Positions 7,108 to 13,572 of a stretch of 13,715 bases of DNA are shown here, one piece after another. The notes under the pieces were generated by a model, which worked only from the letters and a program-made list of their open reading frames with translations, had not been told where the DNA came from and made no database searches. Origin of the DNA: Deinococcus ruber (lineage in GTDB: Bacteria > Deinococcota > Deinococci > Deinococcales > Deinococcaceae). The position numbers and the translations under genes are program-made. Position 1 is the stretch's first letter. Each line of letters begins with the position of its first letter. The stretch covers positions 1-13,715 of the forward strand of contig NZ_BMQL01000080.1 in the NCBI RefSeq assembly GCF_014648095.1. The letters are read 5' to 3'.

Positions 7108-8847
7108 CTAGCGCAGCAAGGATGAGGTGCTGTGCGGCACAAACACCACCGCATCAAACAAGTGGGCCAGATTTTCTCGATCCGTCTCCTGTGGTGCAGC
7201 GCTTTGCCCGATGAACCGTACGTCCTGTGGCGTGTTCAGCCAGGCGGCCTCCGGCGCGGTTCGTACCGTCCGGAGGTTCAGGAAGAACGGACCGCCCACC
7301 TGCGCGAAGGCCTGCTCCAGCGAGCCAACATACATGGGCGGGGCCACATTGCCTTCAACCAGCGCGTGGCCCGCTCCGGGAATCGCCGAATACGTGCCGT
7401 CGTTGAAGAGCGTCCCGATCGGCACATACTTCGCCCCGAGATCCCGACTCAATACCTCGCCCATCCGTCCGGCGAGACGCCCCACATGAATGTCATGGGC
7501 CCAGAGGATCAGCTTCTGGCCGGGGTGCGCCCGGGCGAGGTCTTCGACGTTCCGCGCCATCATCTGATCACGGTAGTCGTACGGCCCGAAGAGCGGCATG
7601 CCGGTAAATTGCCACACGCGCCGTGCGTACAGCAGCGCTGTCTCGACCTGCGGTGCTGAAAGAACGCGCCGATATGCACGTTGCTGATGTTGCAGGTGCA
7701 GGAGGACGGTGGCGGCCAATGCTCGGTTCGCCTGATAGACCGGCTGTTTGTGTGGATCAATCGGGCCATACGTGACATAAGGAGCGGTGCTCAGGCCGTC
7801 CCGCAGTTGCTGAAGCTGCTGCAGATACGCCGGTTCGGCTTTGGTCACGAGTTCCTGGAGGGTGGTGAGTTCCGGGAGGGTGGAGCGCAGATCGAAGCCA
7901 GTAAACGTCAACTTCTGGGCAGCGGTGGTGTTGTACATGCGCATCCACTTGAGCAGCGCCAGCATTTCTTGGGTGTGCCATACGCTGCCATACAGCAACG
8001 CTTCTGGAGCGCCTTGTCCACGCTGAAGATAGCTGTTGACCGCGTCTACCAGGGCGGGACTCTCCTCGATGGCGAAGATGCGGAAGCCTCGGCGCTGCAC
8101 CAGGAACTGGACCAGGCGGGTCTTGAGGGTGAAGAACGCATGGGTGCCATGCGTGCCCTCCCCTAACCCGACGATGGGTGCATCGCCGACCAGTGGACCG
8201 ACCGGCGCCAGATCGGAATCATCCTGTGGAGGCGCAGCGGTACGAATGGGGTGCACGTGGGTCTTGAGCCAGGTGAGCTGGTGGGCGTCAGGTCCCAGGA
8301 AGGGGGCGGCTTCCACGACTGGCCTACCGTTGGCGGTGAGGGAAAGGTCGTCCAGCCACAGCGTTCCGCTGGAGACGGTCAGGACGACCGAGAGGTGTTG
8401 CGCGGTGGATGGCACGTGGAAGGGAACGGTCATCTGTATCCAGTCCAGGTGATGGGGACCGCTGATCGTCACCTGCGCCCCTGCAGGACAGGGTAGGGAG
8501 GTACACGGGCCGAAGGTCAGAACGCCTTGGGCTGCTTGATCGGGCTGGGTATGAATGAAGGCACTGAGCTGGAGACGCTGCCCACGCCAGGGAGCGGCCT
8601 CCCAGCCGGTTGCGACCAGTTGCGGGGCGGCGGACGCATCAATCCGCAGGCTGGCTGAGCCCCCGTGTTTGAGGGTGGTGTCGAGCTGTGTGGCTACTCG
8701 GTCGGAGGCGACCCAGTCACGCGGTTGCCCAGGGAAGCCCGGCGTATCAAGCTGGAGGTTCTGGAAGGGCAAGTTGGTGGCTGCTGCGGACGTCAGAAGT
8801 GCCGAGAGGAACCAGAGACTGCGGAGAACGATGCTGATCCGATGCAT
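7108..8847 (-). CDS. Secreted erythromycin-esterase-family (EreA/B-like) hydrolase with N-terminal beta-sandwich-like domain
   Basis: The 579-residue product begins with a signal peptide (MHRISIVLRSLWFLSALLTSAAA). Residues about 25-172 are beta-rich and end in GTLWLDDLSLTANGRP, resembling a carbohydrate-binding-module-like sandwich. From about 215 the erythromycin esterase fold follows: GLGEGTHGTHAFF (227-239, matching the catalytic Glu/His motif), FAIEES (258-263), RDQMMARN (426-433) and WAHDIHVG (449-456, the paired histidines). Characterised Ere enzymes hydrolyse the macrolactone ring, but most family members have unknown substrates. An exported enzyme with an added binding domain is not a standard cytoplasmic Ere, so macrolide resistance should not be assumed. 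It is the first gene of the minus-strand operon and ends 100 bases before the helicase start. A strong AAGGAG box precedes its ATG. The frame is intact. Confidence 0.85.
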   Translation of the reverse strand: MHRISIVLRSLWFLSALLTSAAATNLPFQNLQLDTPGFPGQPRDWVASDRVATQLDTTLKHGGSASLRIDASAAPQLVATGWEAAPWRGQRLQLSAFIHTQPDQAAQGVLTFGPCTSLPCPAGAQVTISGPHHLDWIQMTVPFHVPSTAQHLSVVLTVSSGTLWLDDLSLTANGRPVVEAAPFLGPDAHQLTWLKTHVHPIRTAAPPQDDSDLAPVGPLVGDAPIVGLGEGTHGTHAFFTLKTRLVQFLVQRRGFRIFAIEESPALVDAVNSYLQRGQGAPEALLYGSVWHTQEMLALLKWMRMYNTTAAQKLTFTGFDLRSTLPELTTLQELVTKAEPAYLQQLQQLRDGLSTAPYVTYGPIDPHKQPVYQANRALAATVLLHLQHQQRAYRRVLSAPQVETALLYARRVWQFTGMPLFGPYDYRDQMMARNVEDLARAHPGQKLILWAHDIHVGRLAGRMGEVLSRDLGAKYVPIGTLFNDGTYSAIPGAGHALVEGNVAPPMYVGSLEQAFAQVGGPFFLNLRTVRTAPEAAWLNTPQDVRFIGQSAAPQETDRENLAHLFDAVVFVPHSTSSLLR

Positions 8848-8854
8848 GGACGCG

Positions 8855-8860
8855 CTCCTT
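8855..8860 (-). promoter_or_regulatory. Strong Shine-Dalgarno sequence of the esterase-family gene
   Basis: On the minus strand AAGGAG lies seven bases before the ATG at 8845-8847. This fixes the start chosen for the esterase-family gene and suggests that it is the well-expressed head of the operon. Confidence 0.7.
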
Positions 8861-9065
8861 CAAAGCGGAGGAAGAGCAGCCGTTTCGAGAGGCCTAAACG
8901 TTTGAAGACACGTACAACCGCACCACGCAGCCGACGCCAGGCAACGTGGATGGTGACGACGCAATGCAAGTAACCATGCTCGTGCTGAGTCACCACAAAA
9001 GGCTACTCGTATGTGATTAGCGCCGGTGCTCCAGATTCAGCGAGGCGCGCCGCGAACCTGCAATC

Positions 9066-9240
9066 CACCAGGGCATCGAATGGATGCTGGGTGTGGCGCT
9101 TGGCGGTTCCGACCATCTTGAACGCAGCCCACGCTCGGCGGCGTCATTGAGTGGTGGGATGGTGGGATTATCGAGCAGCGCATTGGCAGCCAGGCTTCCT
9201 GGGTACAGCAGGGTATAGCTCCATTCCAGGGAATACAGCG
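9066..9240 (-). pseudogene. Fossil C-terminal piece of an IS66-like transposase
   Basis: In one minus-strand frame, 9122-9175 reads LDNPTIPPLNDAAERGLR. This closely parallels DPEIPPTNNAAERSLR around the catalytic glutamate of the intact IS66 transposase in this same window: 12 of 16 positions agree from the N/D of NPTIPP onward. The residues before it (LYSLEWSYTLLYPGSLAAN, 9182-9238) stay in the same frame. After GLR the likely continuation (KMVGTAKRHTQHPFDALV) sits in a different frame, which implies a frameshift. A stop codon closes the frame further upstream, near 9360. No other transposase domain is visible, so this is a degraded end of an old insertion. It fills much of the 8848-9300 gap; the rest of that gap holds only the upstream region of the esterase-family gene. 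Confidence 0.5.
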
Positions 9241-9301
9241 AACGATCCGTAAGCCACTTACCAGATGCAGAGGGTTGGACACCAGGGTTACCCTGAGCGC
9301 T

Positions 9302-10075
9302 ATGGATGACTTGCCCAGCACGTTGAGCTGGTCCGCGATCTCGGCTGGCTGGCTTGATCTATGGCTGGACGTCAAGACGCTTCGGAGCCTCGCAGAAGAA
9401 CGCATCATGACCGCCACTGGCGAAGCGCTGATTCCCCTGTCTGAACTGCTGTGCTCAGATGACCAGACACCCAGGTCAGCCCTTGGAGAGGTTCTCAAGC
9501 GCTTAGCTCACCTAGAGGGTTGGCCTCCAGCTCTTGCCCTGAGGGAGTGGCAGGTCGTCCGGCTGAGCTGGGCACTGGCTCGGCTTCCTGAACTCAACGC
9601 TGCCAAAGATCATCAGTACCTGCCGTACTCCCAGATGGCGGAGTTGAGGGGCGTCTGGCATGATATCGGTGAGCCGCTCGACTTGCCACCACTGAGTCCG
9701 TTCGTTGAACATGGTTTCGAGGTTCCGTACGGGCTCCCGGAGCTCTCAAGGACGATCGATCAGCTCCGTACCTGGCTCACTCAACAGCACGAGCTGTTAC
9801 GGGTTGCTCAAACGCTGCAGGAGGCTGGTTATCAGCACGAACTGCAGGTGATGACTGCCGCTCTGGGGACACTTCAGGTGCACGCCCAGGAGCATCTCAC
9901 GCTGCTCAACGTGAAGAGCCAGTTGCTTGATACCTTCCGTGATCCGAGTCAGTATGAGGCGTTTTATATGCAGTTGGGCAAGCTCAATGCGTATCTACTG
10001 CAGGAGTGGCATCGTCGCGTTGAACTGGAGCCTGTGCAGGGCAGTCGCTCACCGCATGTAAATAGCGCTCTTTGA
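9302..10075 (+). CDS. Hypothetical protein, helical, unrecognised
   Basis: The 257-residue product (from the ATG at 9302) has no signal peptide or membrane segment and is not recognised. It is soluble and mostly helical. It has a conserved-looking block LGEVLKRLAHLEGWPPALALREW early on, an acidic/proline-rich middle (IGEPLDLPPLSPFVEHGFEVPYGLPEL), and a Gln/Leu/His-rich C-terminal half with coiled-coil potential (RTWLTQQHELLRVAQTLQEAGYQHELQVM). The start is uncertain. The frame opens with a TTG at 9275, an ATG lies at 9302, and another at 9407 (MTATGEALIPLSELL) has an AGAAG box and may be the native start. The segment before 9407 abuts the transposase fossil and could be scar sequence. The gene is convergent with the 164-residue gene on the other strand. 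Confidence 0.6.
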   Translation: MDDLPSTLSWSAISAGWLDLWLDVKTLRSLAEERIMTATGEALIPLSELLCSDDQTPRSALGEVLKRLAHLEGWPPALALREWQVVRLSWALARLPELNAAKDHQYLPYSQMAELRGVWHDIGEPLDLPPLSPFVEHGFEVPYGLPELSRTIDQLRTWLTQQHELLRVAQTLQEAGYQHELQVMTAALGTLQVHAQEHLTLLNVKSQLLDTFRDPSQYEAFYMQLGKLNAYLLQEWHRRVELEPVQGSRSPHVNSAL

Positions 10076-10115
10076 GGAATGGATGATGAGGACGCTGCTC
10101 CCTTACGGAGAACTT

Positions 10116-10610
10116 CTACTTTAGAGCGTTCCGTACGGCGAACCAGGCCTGTAACCGAAAGCGATCCTCTTGTGGCAGTTGTTCGTGAATGCGCTCCAAA
10201 CGAATCAAAGCCCGTTTCAGTCGCCGCTGTGTCATCAACAGGTCACGATCACGATTCACCCACCCCACTCGTGCGGCGTGCACTGCCTCTTCAGGCGTCC
10301 AGGTGAGTCCATGAAAAAAGTCTTTCACCAGGACTGTGGCGTCGAGCACGGCATGTTCATCCTGATGACCGAATTCGTCAATGGCCCACGTCCGCATATT
10401 CAGGGCGTTCTCTTCGCACCACGGTTCATTTGCACAGACGCGAATTCCACGATCTGCCCATGCCAAACTCTCCTCGCGATTCCCGCTCACGCTTGCCTTC
10501 ACCATTGCAGCCCATGAAATTTCGAAGAGATGCAGTCGCTCATTCACATCAAGGTGCTGTGACCCTGACGCTTCTTGTTGTAAAAACTGCAGGACAGCTG
10601 CCGCGTTCAC
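10116..10610 (-). CDS. Hypothetical 164-residue helical protein directly behind the IS66 transposase
   Basis: I do not recognise this protein. It is soluble, largely alpha-helical and rich in Glu, Arg, Trp and Ala (LHLFEISWAAMVKASVSGN, ALDATVLVKDFFHGL-like helices, RRLKRALIRLERIHEQL). It has no signal peptide, and the helix pairing is faintly TPR-like. The GTG start at 10608-10610 is fixed by GGAGG at 10617-10621, six bases upstream. Only 19 bases separate the transposase stop from this start, so it could be read on the same transcript. That spacing allows two readings: a host gene whose upstream part was replaced by the element, or a passenger gene carried by it. Its composition resembles that of the transposase and not the AT-rich island to the right. 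Confidence 0.65.
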   Translation of the reverse strand: MNAAAVLQFLQQEASGSQHLDVNERLHLFEISWAAMVKASVSGNREESLAWADRGIRVCANEPWCEENALNMRTWAIDEFGHQDEHAVLDATVLVKDFFHGLTWTPEEAVHAARVGWVNRDRDLLMTQRRLKRALIRLERIHEQLPQEDRFRLQAWFAVRNALK

Positions 10611-10616
10611 AGCGTT

Positions 10617-10621
10617 CCTCC
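10617..10621 (-). promoter_or_regulatory. Shine-Dalgarno sequence deciding the GTG start of the 164-residue protein
   Basis: CGGAGGAACGCTGTG on the minus strand places a full GGAGG six bases before GTG. The site lies inside the 19-base gap after the transposase stop codon, which argues that this short gene is really translated. Confidence 0.6.
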
Positions 10622-10629
10622 GGAGCTGA

Positions 10630-12030
10630 TCAACAGCGGAAGGCCATCAGCGCATGGACGGGATCCTGTTCCCGCAAACGGGCGGTCTCCACGGTGGACT
10701 TGATGCGCATGTAGGTCATGGCTTTTTTGTTGCACTGGGATACCTTCCTCGCCATCACGACCGTTCTGAGACTCCGTTCGGCAGCATTGTTCGTCGGTGG
10801 AATCTCCGGATCCGAGAGGAACAGCAGCACCCTCCCGCGAAGATGCTGTTCGAGGATGCCGAGGCGGAGTCGCTCATTCGCTTTGGTTTTCAAGGGTGCA
10901 CGGCTGAGCAACTTCTCCAAGCGCAGGGTGAGCGCCTCACCCTGCTGCCGGTATTCCTCGCGCGTACACAGTCCGTCGTGATAACCCTGGTAGAGCTTGA
11001 TCCCGTCGCGGAAGAGCTGAGCCAGTCGAATGCCGTACGCGTGTCCTCGGCCGGGTCGCTTCTGTTCTCCGACAACGATCTCGTCCGCATTACGGATGAG
11101 ATGTGCGAGGCACTTTTGCTGCCGAACCTGGTCTAGCATCTTGCTGTCATAGACCTTGAAGCGGTCGCAGACCAGGACACCCTGGAACGCATCGCCCAGG
11201 ACGGATCGCAGCTCAACGTTGGTGTGCTGGGGGTTGGCAGTGAACAGTACCGTCTGAGCAGAACGGAACGTGCTGACCCAGGCTTGATCGGCATTGATCC
11301 GCCAGCTGGTGTCATCATGATGAACATACGCGGCCGCGCGGAGGTCAGCTTCTAGCAGCTGGATGTGGGCAGCAAGAGGACTTCCCTCTGCGGCCAGCCG
11401 TTGGGCGCTTTGCGTCACGGTGCCCTGCGTGATACGAATGCCGGTGGTCAGCTGCAATACCCGTGCTAAACGGCGCTGAGGGAGTCCCACTTCATGGTGC
11501 AGCACCTGAAGGGTGGCCTTCAGTCGCACGCCGCACCGGTGAGCCGTCGCGCCGTATTGATCCGCTGCCAGATCAGCGTGCAGACCGCGCACGGTGCCCC
11601 CGCAGGCCGGGCACACCATCACCGGAACGTGGTACTCCGTGAGCTGCTGAGCGCGCTCAGCAGCGAGTTCTGTCATCCAGGCCTTGTCCAGCCGCTTGAA
11701 GACGAGAGCGCCGCTGAACCCGCAGGCAGAGCAGATATTTGGCACGCCGACCTCGACTGTCTCCGTGATCTGCTGGGGTATCGGGGCTCGCTTGTAGGTA
11801 AACTCCCCTTCTCCCACACGTCGTCCCGAAGGCTTGGGATCCGCCTTACGGGTTCCACGGCTATGAGGCGCCGCGTACTTCCGGTTCTTGCGTTCGAGCT
11901 CTTCAATGCGCTTCTTCAAGCGAGCGTTCTCGGCTTTGAGCGCGAGATATTCGGCTTCCAGGCGCTCGAACTGCTGGGCCTGCTGGCGGATGATCTCCAG
12001 CAGATCCTGTTCTTTCAACGTCCCAGCCAT
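10630..12030 (-). CDS. IS66-family transposase (TnpC type)
   Basis: The 466-residue product (from the ATG at 12028-12030, MAGTLKEQDLLEII) has the full IS66 layout. A leucine-zipper-like coiled coil comes first (FERLEAEYLALKAENARLKK), then a basic linker, and zinc-ribbon cysteine pairs CSAC and CPAC about 40 residues apart. The DDE catalytic core follows: VHHDDTSWRI (Asp about 240), LVCDRFKVYD (Asp about 289), KCLAHLIRN, and IPPTNNAAERSLR (Glu about 418). It should catalyse cut-and-paste transposition of its element. The frame is open and no catalytic residue is missing, so it may be active. The small TnpA and TnpB accessory proteins of classical IS66 elements are not seen, as in ISBst12-type members. 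The frame extends to 12075, but that leader (MPPSMERNAAVRLCC) does not look native. Clear terminal inverted repeats could not be fixed by eye. Confidence 0.9.
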   Translation of the reverse strand: MAGTLKEQDLLEIIRQQAQQFERLEAEYLALKAENARLKKRIEELERKNRKYAAPHSRGTRKADPKPSGRRVGEGEFTYKRAPIPQQITETVEVGVPNICSACGFSGALVFKRLDKAWMTELAAERAQQLTEYHVPVMVCPACGGTVRGLHADLAADQYGATAHRCGVRLKATLQVLHHEVGLPQRRLARVLQLTTGIRITQGTVTQSAQRLAAEGSPLAAHIQLLEADLRAAAYVHHDDTSWRINADQAWVSTFRSAQTVLFTANPQHTNVELRSVLGDAFQGVLVCDRFKVYDSKMLDQVRQQKCLAHLIRNADEIVVGEQKRPGRGHAYGIRLAQLFRDGIKLYQGYHDGLCTREEYRQQGEALTLRLEKLLSRAPLKTKANERLRLGILEQHLRGRVLLFLSDPEIPPTNNAAERSLRTVVMARKVSQCNKKAMTYMRIKSTVETARLREQDPVHALMAFRC

Positions 12031-12074
12031 ACAGCACAGCCTAACAGCTGCGTTCCTCTCCATGGACGGGGGCA

Positions 12075-12105
12075 TTGAACGCCGCTAATCAAATACGGCT
12101 ACTCT
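12075..12105 (+). promoter_or_regulatory. Candidate promoter for a leaderless SUKH transcript
   Basis: TTGAAC (12075-12080) and TACTCT (12100-12105) are separated by 19 bases. The TACTCT box ends five bases before the second ATG of the SUKH gene (12111), and there is no Shine-Dalgarno sequence. In Deinococcus a TANNNT box just before ATG is a common mark of leaderless mRNA. The spacing is longer than ideal, so this is tentative. Confidence 0.3.
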
Positions 12106-12107
12106 AA

Positions 12108-12569
12108 ATGATGAAGCTTGAAACGAGACTGAACAGCGAGCAACTGGAGAGGGTGTTCTCTATCCTCATCTCAATCGGTTGGCATCGTGCCCGTAAGAAG
12201 GATGTCTCAAAAATTATCCAGGAATATGAGCGTCGAGGTTGGTATGTCTTTCAAAGTGCCATAGAGATTATGGAGTCGTTCGATGGTCTGCCATTTCTCG
12301 ATGTTCCAGGTACTGATTCCATTCTTATGAGTTCCAATTACCAATATGAATATATGAATGTAGCTTCTGAGTGGAAATATTTTCGGGGTGAATCTATTTT
12401 CCCTATAGGTAGCCAGGATACTTTGGATATTTATGTTGAAGAAAGCGGTATAATTTACGGTGATGCCGAAAATTCAGGTGCTATGGGCCTGTATGGTTAT
12501 GACATCTTCGAGGGGTTGTATAATCTCATGTTCAGTGGCTATATAGAGAAATATGACTATCCCACTTGA
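12108..12569 (+). CDS. SUKH-3-family immunity-type protein
   Basis: The 153-residue product fits the SUKH-3 fold of bacterial immunity proteins. It has a conserved Trp/Arg start (IGWHRARKKDVSKIIQEYER), a helix leading to the FDGLPFLDVPG loop, the central FRGESIFPIGS block (family FPIG motif), then DIYVEESGIIYGD and a closing MGLYGYDIFEGLYNLMFSG. Members typically bind and neutralise polymorphic toxins such as nucleases or deaminases delivered by contact-dependent or secreted systems. No toxin gene lies next to it, and the transposase is immediately upstream, so it is an orphan immunity gene here. It is markedly AT-rich compared with everything to its left, a sign of horizontal transfer. Two ATGs (12108, 12111) are possible starts. 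It has no signal peptide, consistent with a cytoplasmic role. Confidence 0.8.
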   Translation: MMKLETRLNSEQLERVFSILISIGWHRARKKDVSKIIQEYERRGWYVFQSAIEIMESFDGLPFLDVPGTDSILMSSNYQYEYMNVASEWKYFRGESIFPIGSQDTLDIYVEESGIIYGDAENSGAMGLYGYDIFEGLYNLMFSGYIEKYDYPT

Positions 12570-12593
12570 TTGGTAGCCACTCGGCAGCTTGGC

Positions 12594-12633
12594 GACTGTT
12601 CAGCACGAGTGGCGCTGCTCGTACTGAACAGTC
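12594..12633. repeat. Long hairpin between convergent genes, possible bidirectional terminator
   Basis: The left arm GACTGTTCAGCACGAG (12594-12609) pairs with the right arm CTCGTACTGAACAGTC (12618-12633) over 16 positions with one C-A mismatch, around an eight-base loop TGGCGCTG. It sits 24 bases after the SUKH stop and 42 bases from the stop of the convergent YD-like gene. That position suits a bidirectional terminator, but there is no T run on either side. A remnant of a mobile element end or another structured site is also possible. Confidence 0.6.
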
Positions 12634-12675
12634 ACGGGAATTCTCTATCTGTTCCGTACGGGGTCTCTGTGTATT

Positions 12676-13572
12676 TTATTTTCGATATGTAATTTCTCTT
12701 GTTTGCATTTCCGTGGTTGTATCTTTGCCAGCAGAAACGTATGTTGCTGTCCTAACCGTCCAATTACCATGTGCATCTATACTACTGTACGAATAACTTG
12801 TCTCACCCATGGTATCTTTTTGTCCATCATTACTTATATATGAAATTTTGAGAATTTTCCCCTGGGCATTATATAATATTATATACTTACTATTAAATTT
12901 CTGACTTCCGAGAGATACGCTGGAAGATCCATCTGATAACGTAGCGTAAGGTGAAAGTGGATTTCCGTAAGTGTAGTGATATTCTGAACTATTTTTCATA
13001 GATTCGTCAGAATTTCTTTTTTGGATAAGAATTCTTCCTCTAGGATCAAGGCTATACGTTGTTACAGAATGCCTGTAATCTTCATCGGACTGCTCTTTCA
13101 ATGTTGTTGCGTCACTTGAATAAAGGCATGAAACACGACGATCGGCTATCCATTTATCATTAACCGTGTCGTGAGATCTCGATACGTACTGGGCTATCTT
13201 ATTGCTTCTATACGTGTATATTTCTTCTTTTAAAGCAATATCGCCGTTTTTATCTGAGTAGTACGTTTTTGTTCCTGTCAAGTTGCCACTTTCGCCGTAT
13301 TGATAAATTTTCTACTTTTGGATTTCACTACTTTTGCCAATGTATACGTTTATTCTTGAAATTTTGCCGTCCGTAAAGAGGTATGTGTAATTATCTCCGT
13401 TTTCATTATCTTGAACGCTATCAATTGAAGCTACATCTATTAAATTTATCTCAGGCTGAAGAATGCATTCCAGTGAATCACCTCTAAAAATCGCCTTTGC
13501 TGACCCGAAAAGCAGGAGCAACGTAGAGAAGGTGACAAATTTGTAAAATTTAGTAAGGTGCATTGTGATCAT
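12676..13572 (-). pseudogene. Secreted YD-repeat-like protein with an in-frame amber stop
   Basis: One continuous minus-strand frame of 299 codons is broken only by TAG at 13312-13314 (codon 87). The first part has a signal peptide (FVTFSTLLLLFGSAKA) and ends in KISRINVYIGKSSEIQK. Directly after the stop the frame resumes as KIYQYGESGNLTGTKTYYSD. It then shows repeated strand-like units with the YD/RHS flavour: DPRGRILIQKRN, NAQGKILKISYISNDGQK, DAHGNWTVRTATY, and a closing TREITYRK. Such proteins are extracytoplasmic beta-repeat proteins, often of unknown function and sometimes part of cell-surface or toxin-related loci. I cannot assign a role. It could be a nonsense-mutated pseudogene, or less likely a site of suppression; the part after the stop could restart at a TTG near 13281. 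It is AT-rich like the SUKH gene, with which it is convergent. Confidence 0.65.

Noticed and set aside
11494..12078. Plus-strand open frame of 194 codons, and another at 10654-11136
   Set aside because: Both are antisense to the IS66 transposase with its intact DDE residues; they have no coherent protein features.
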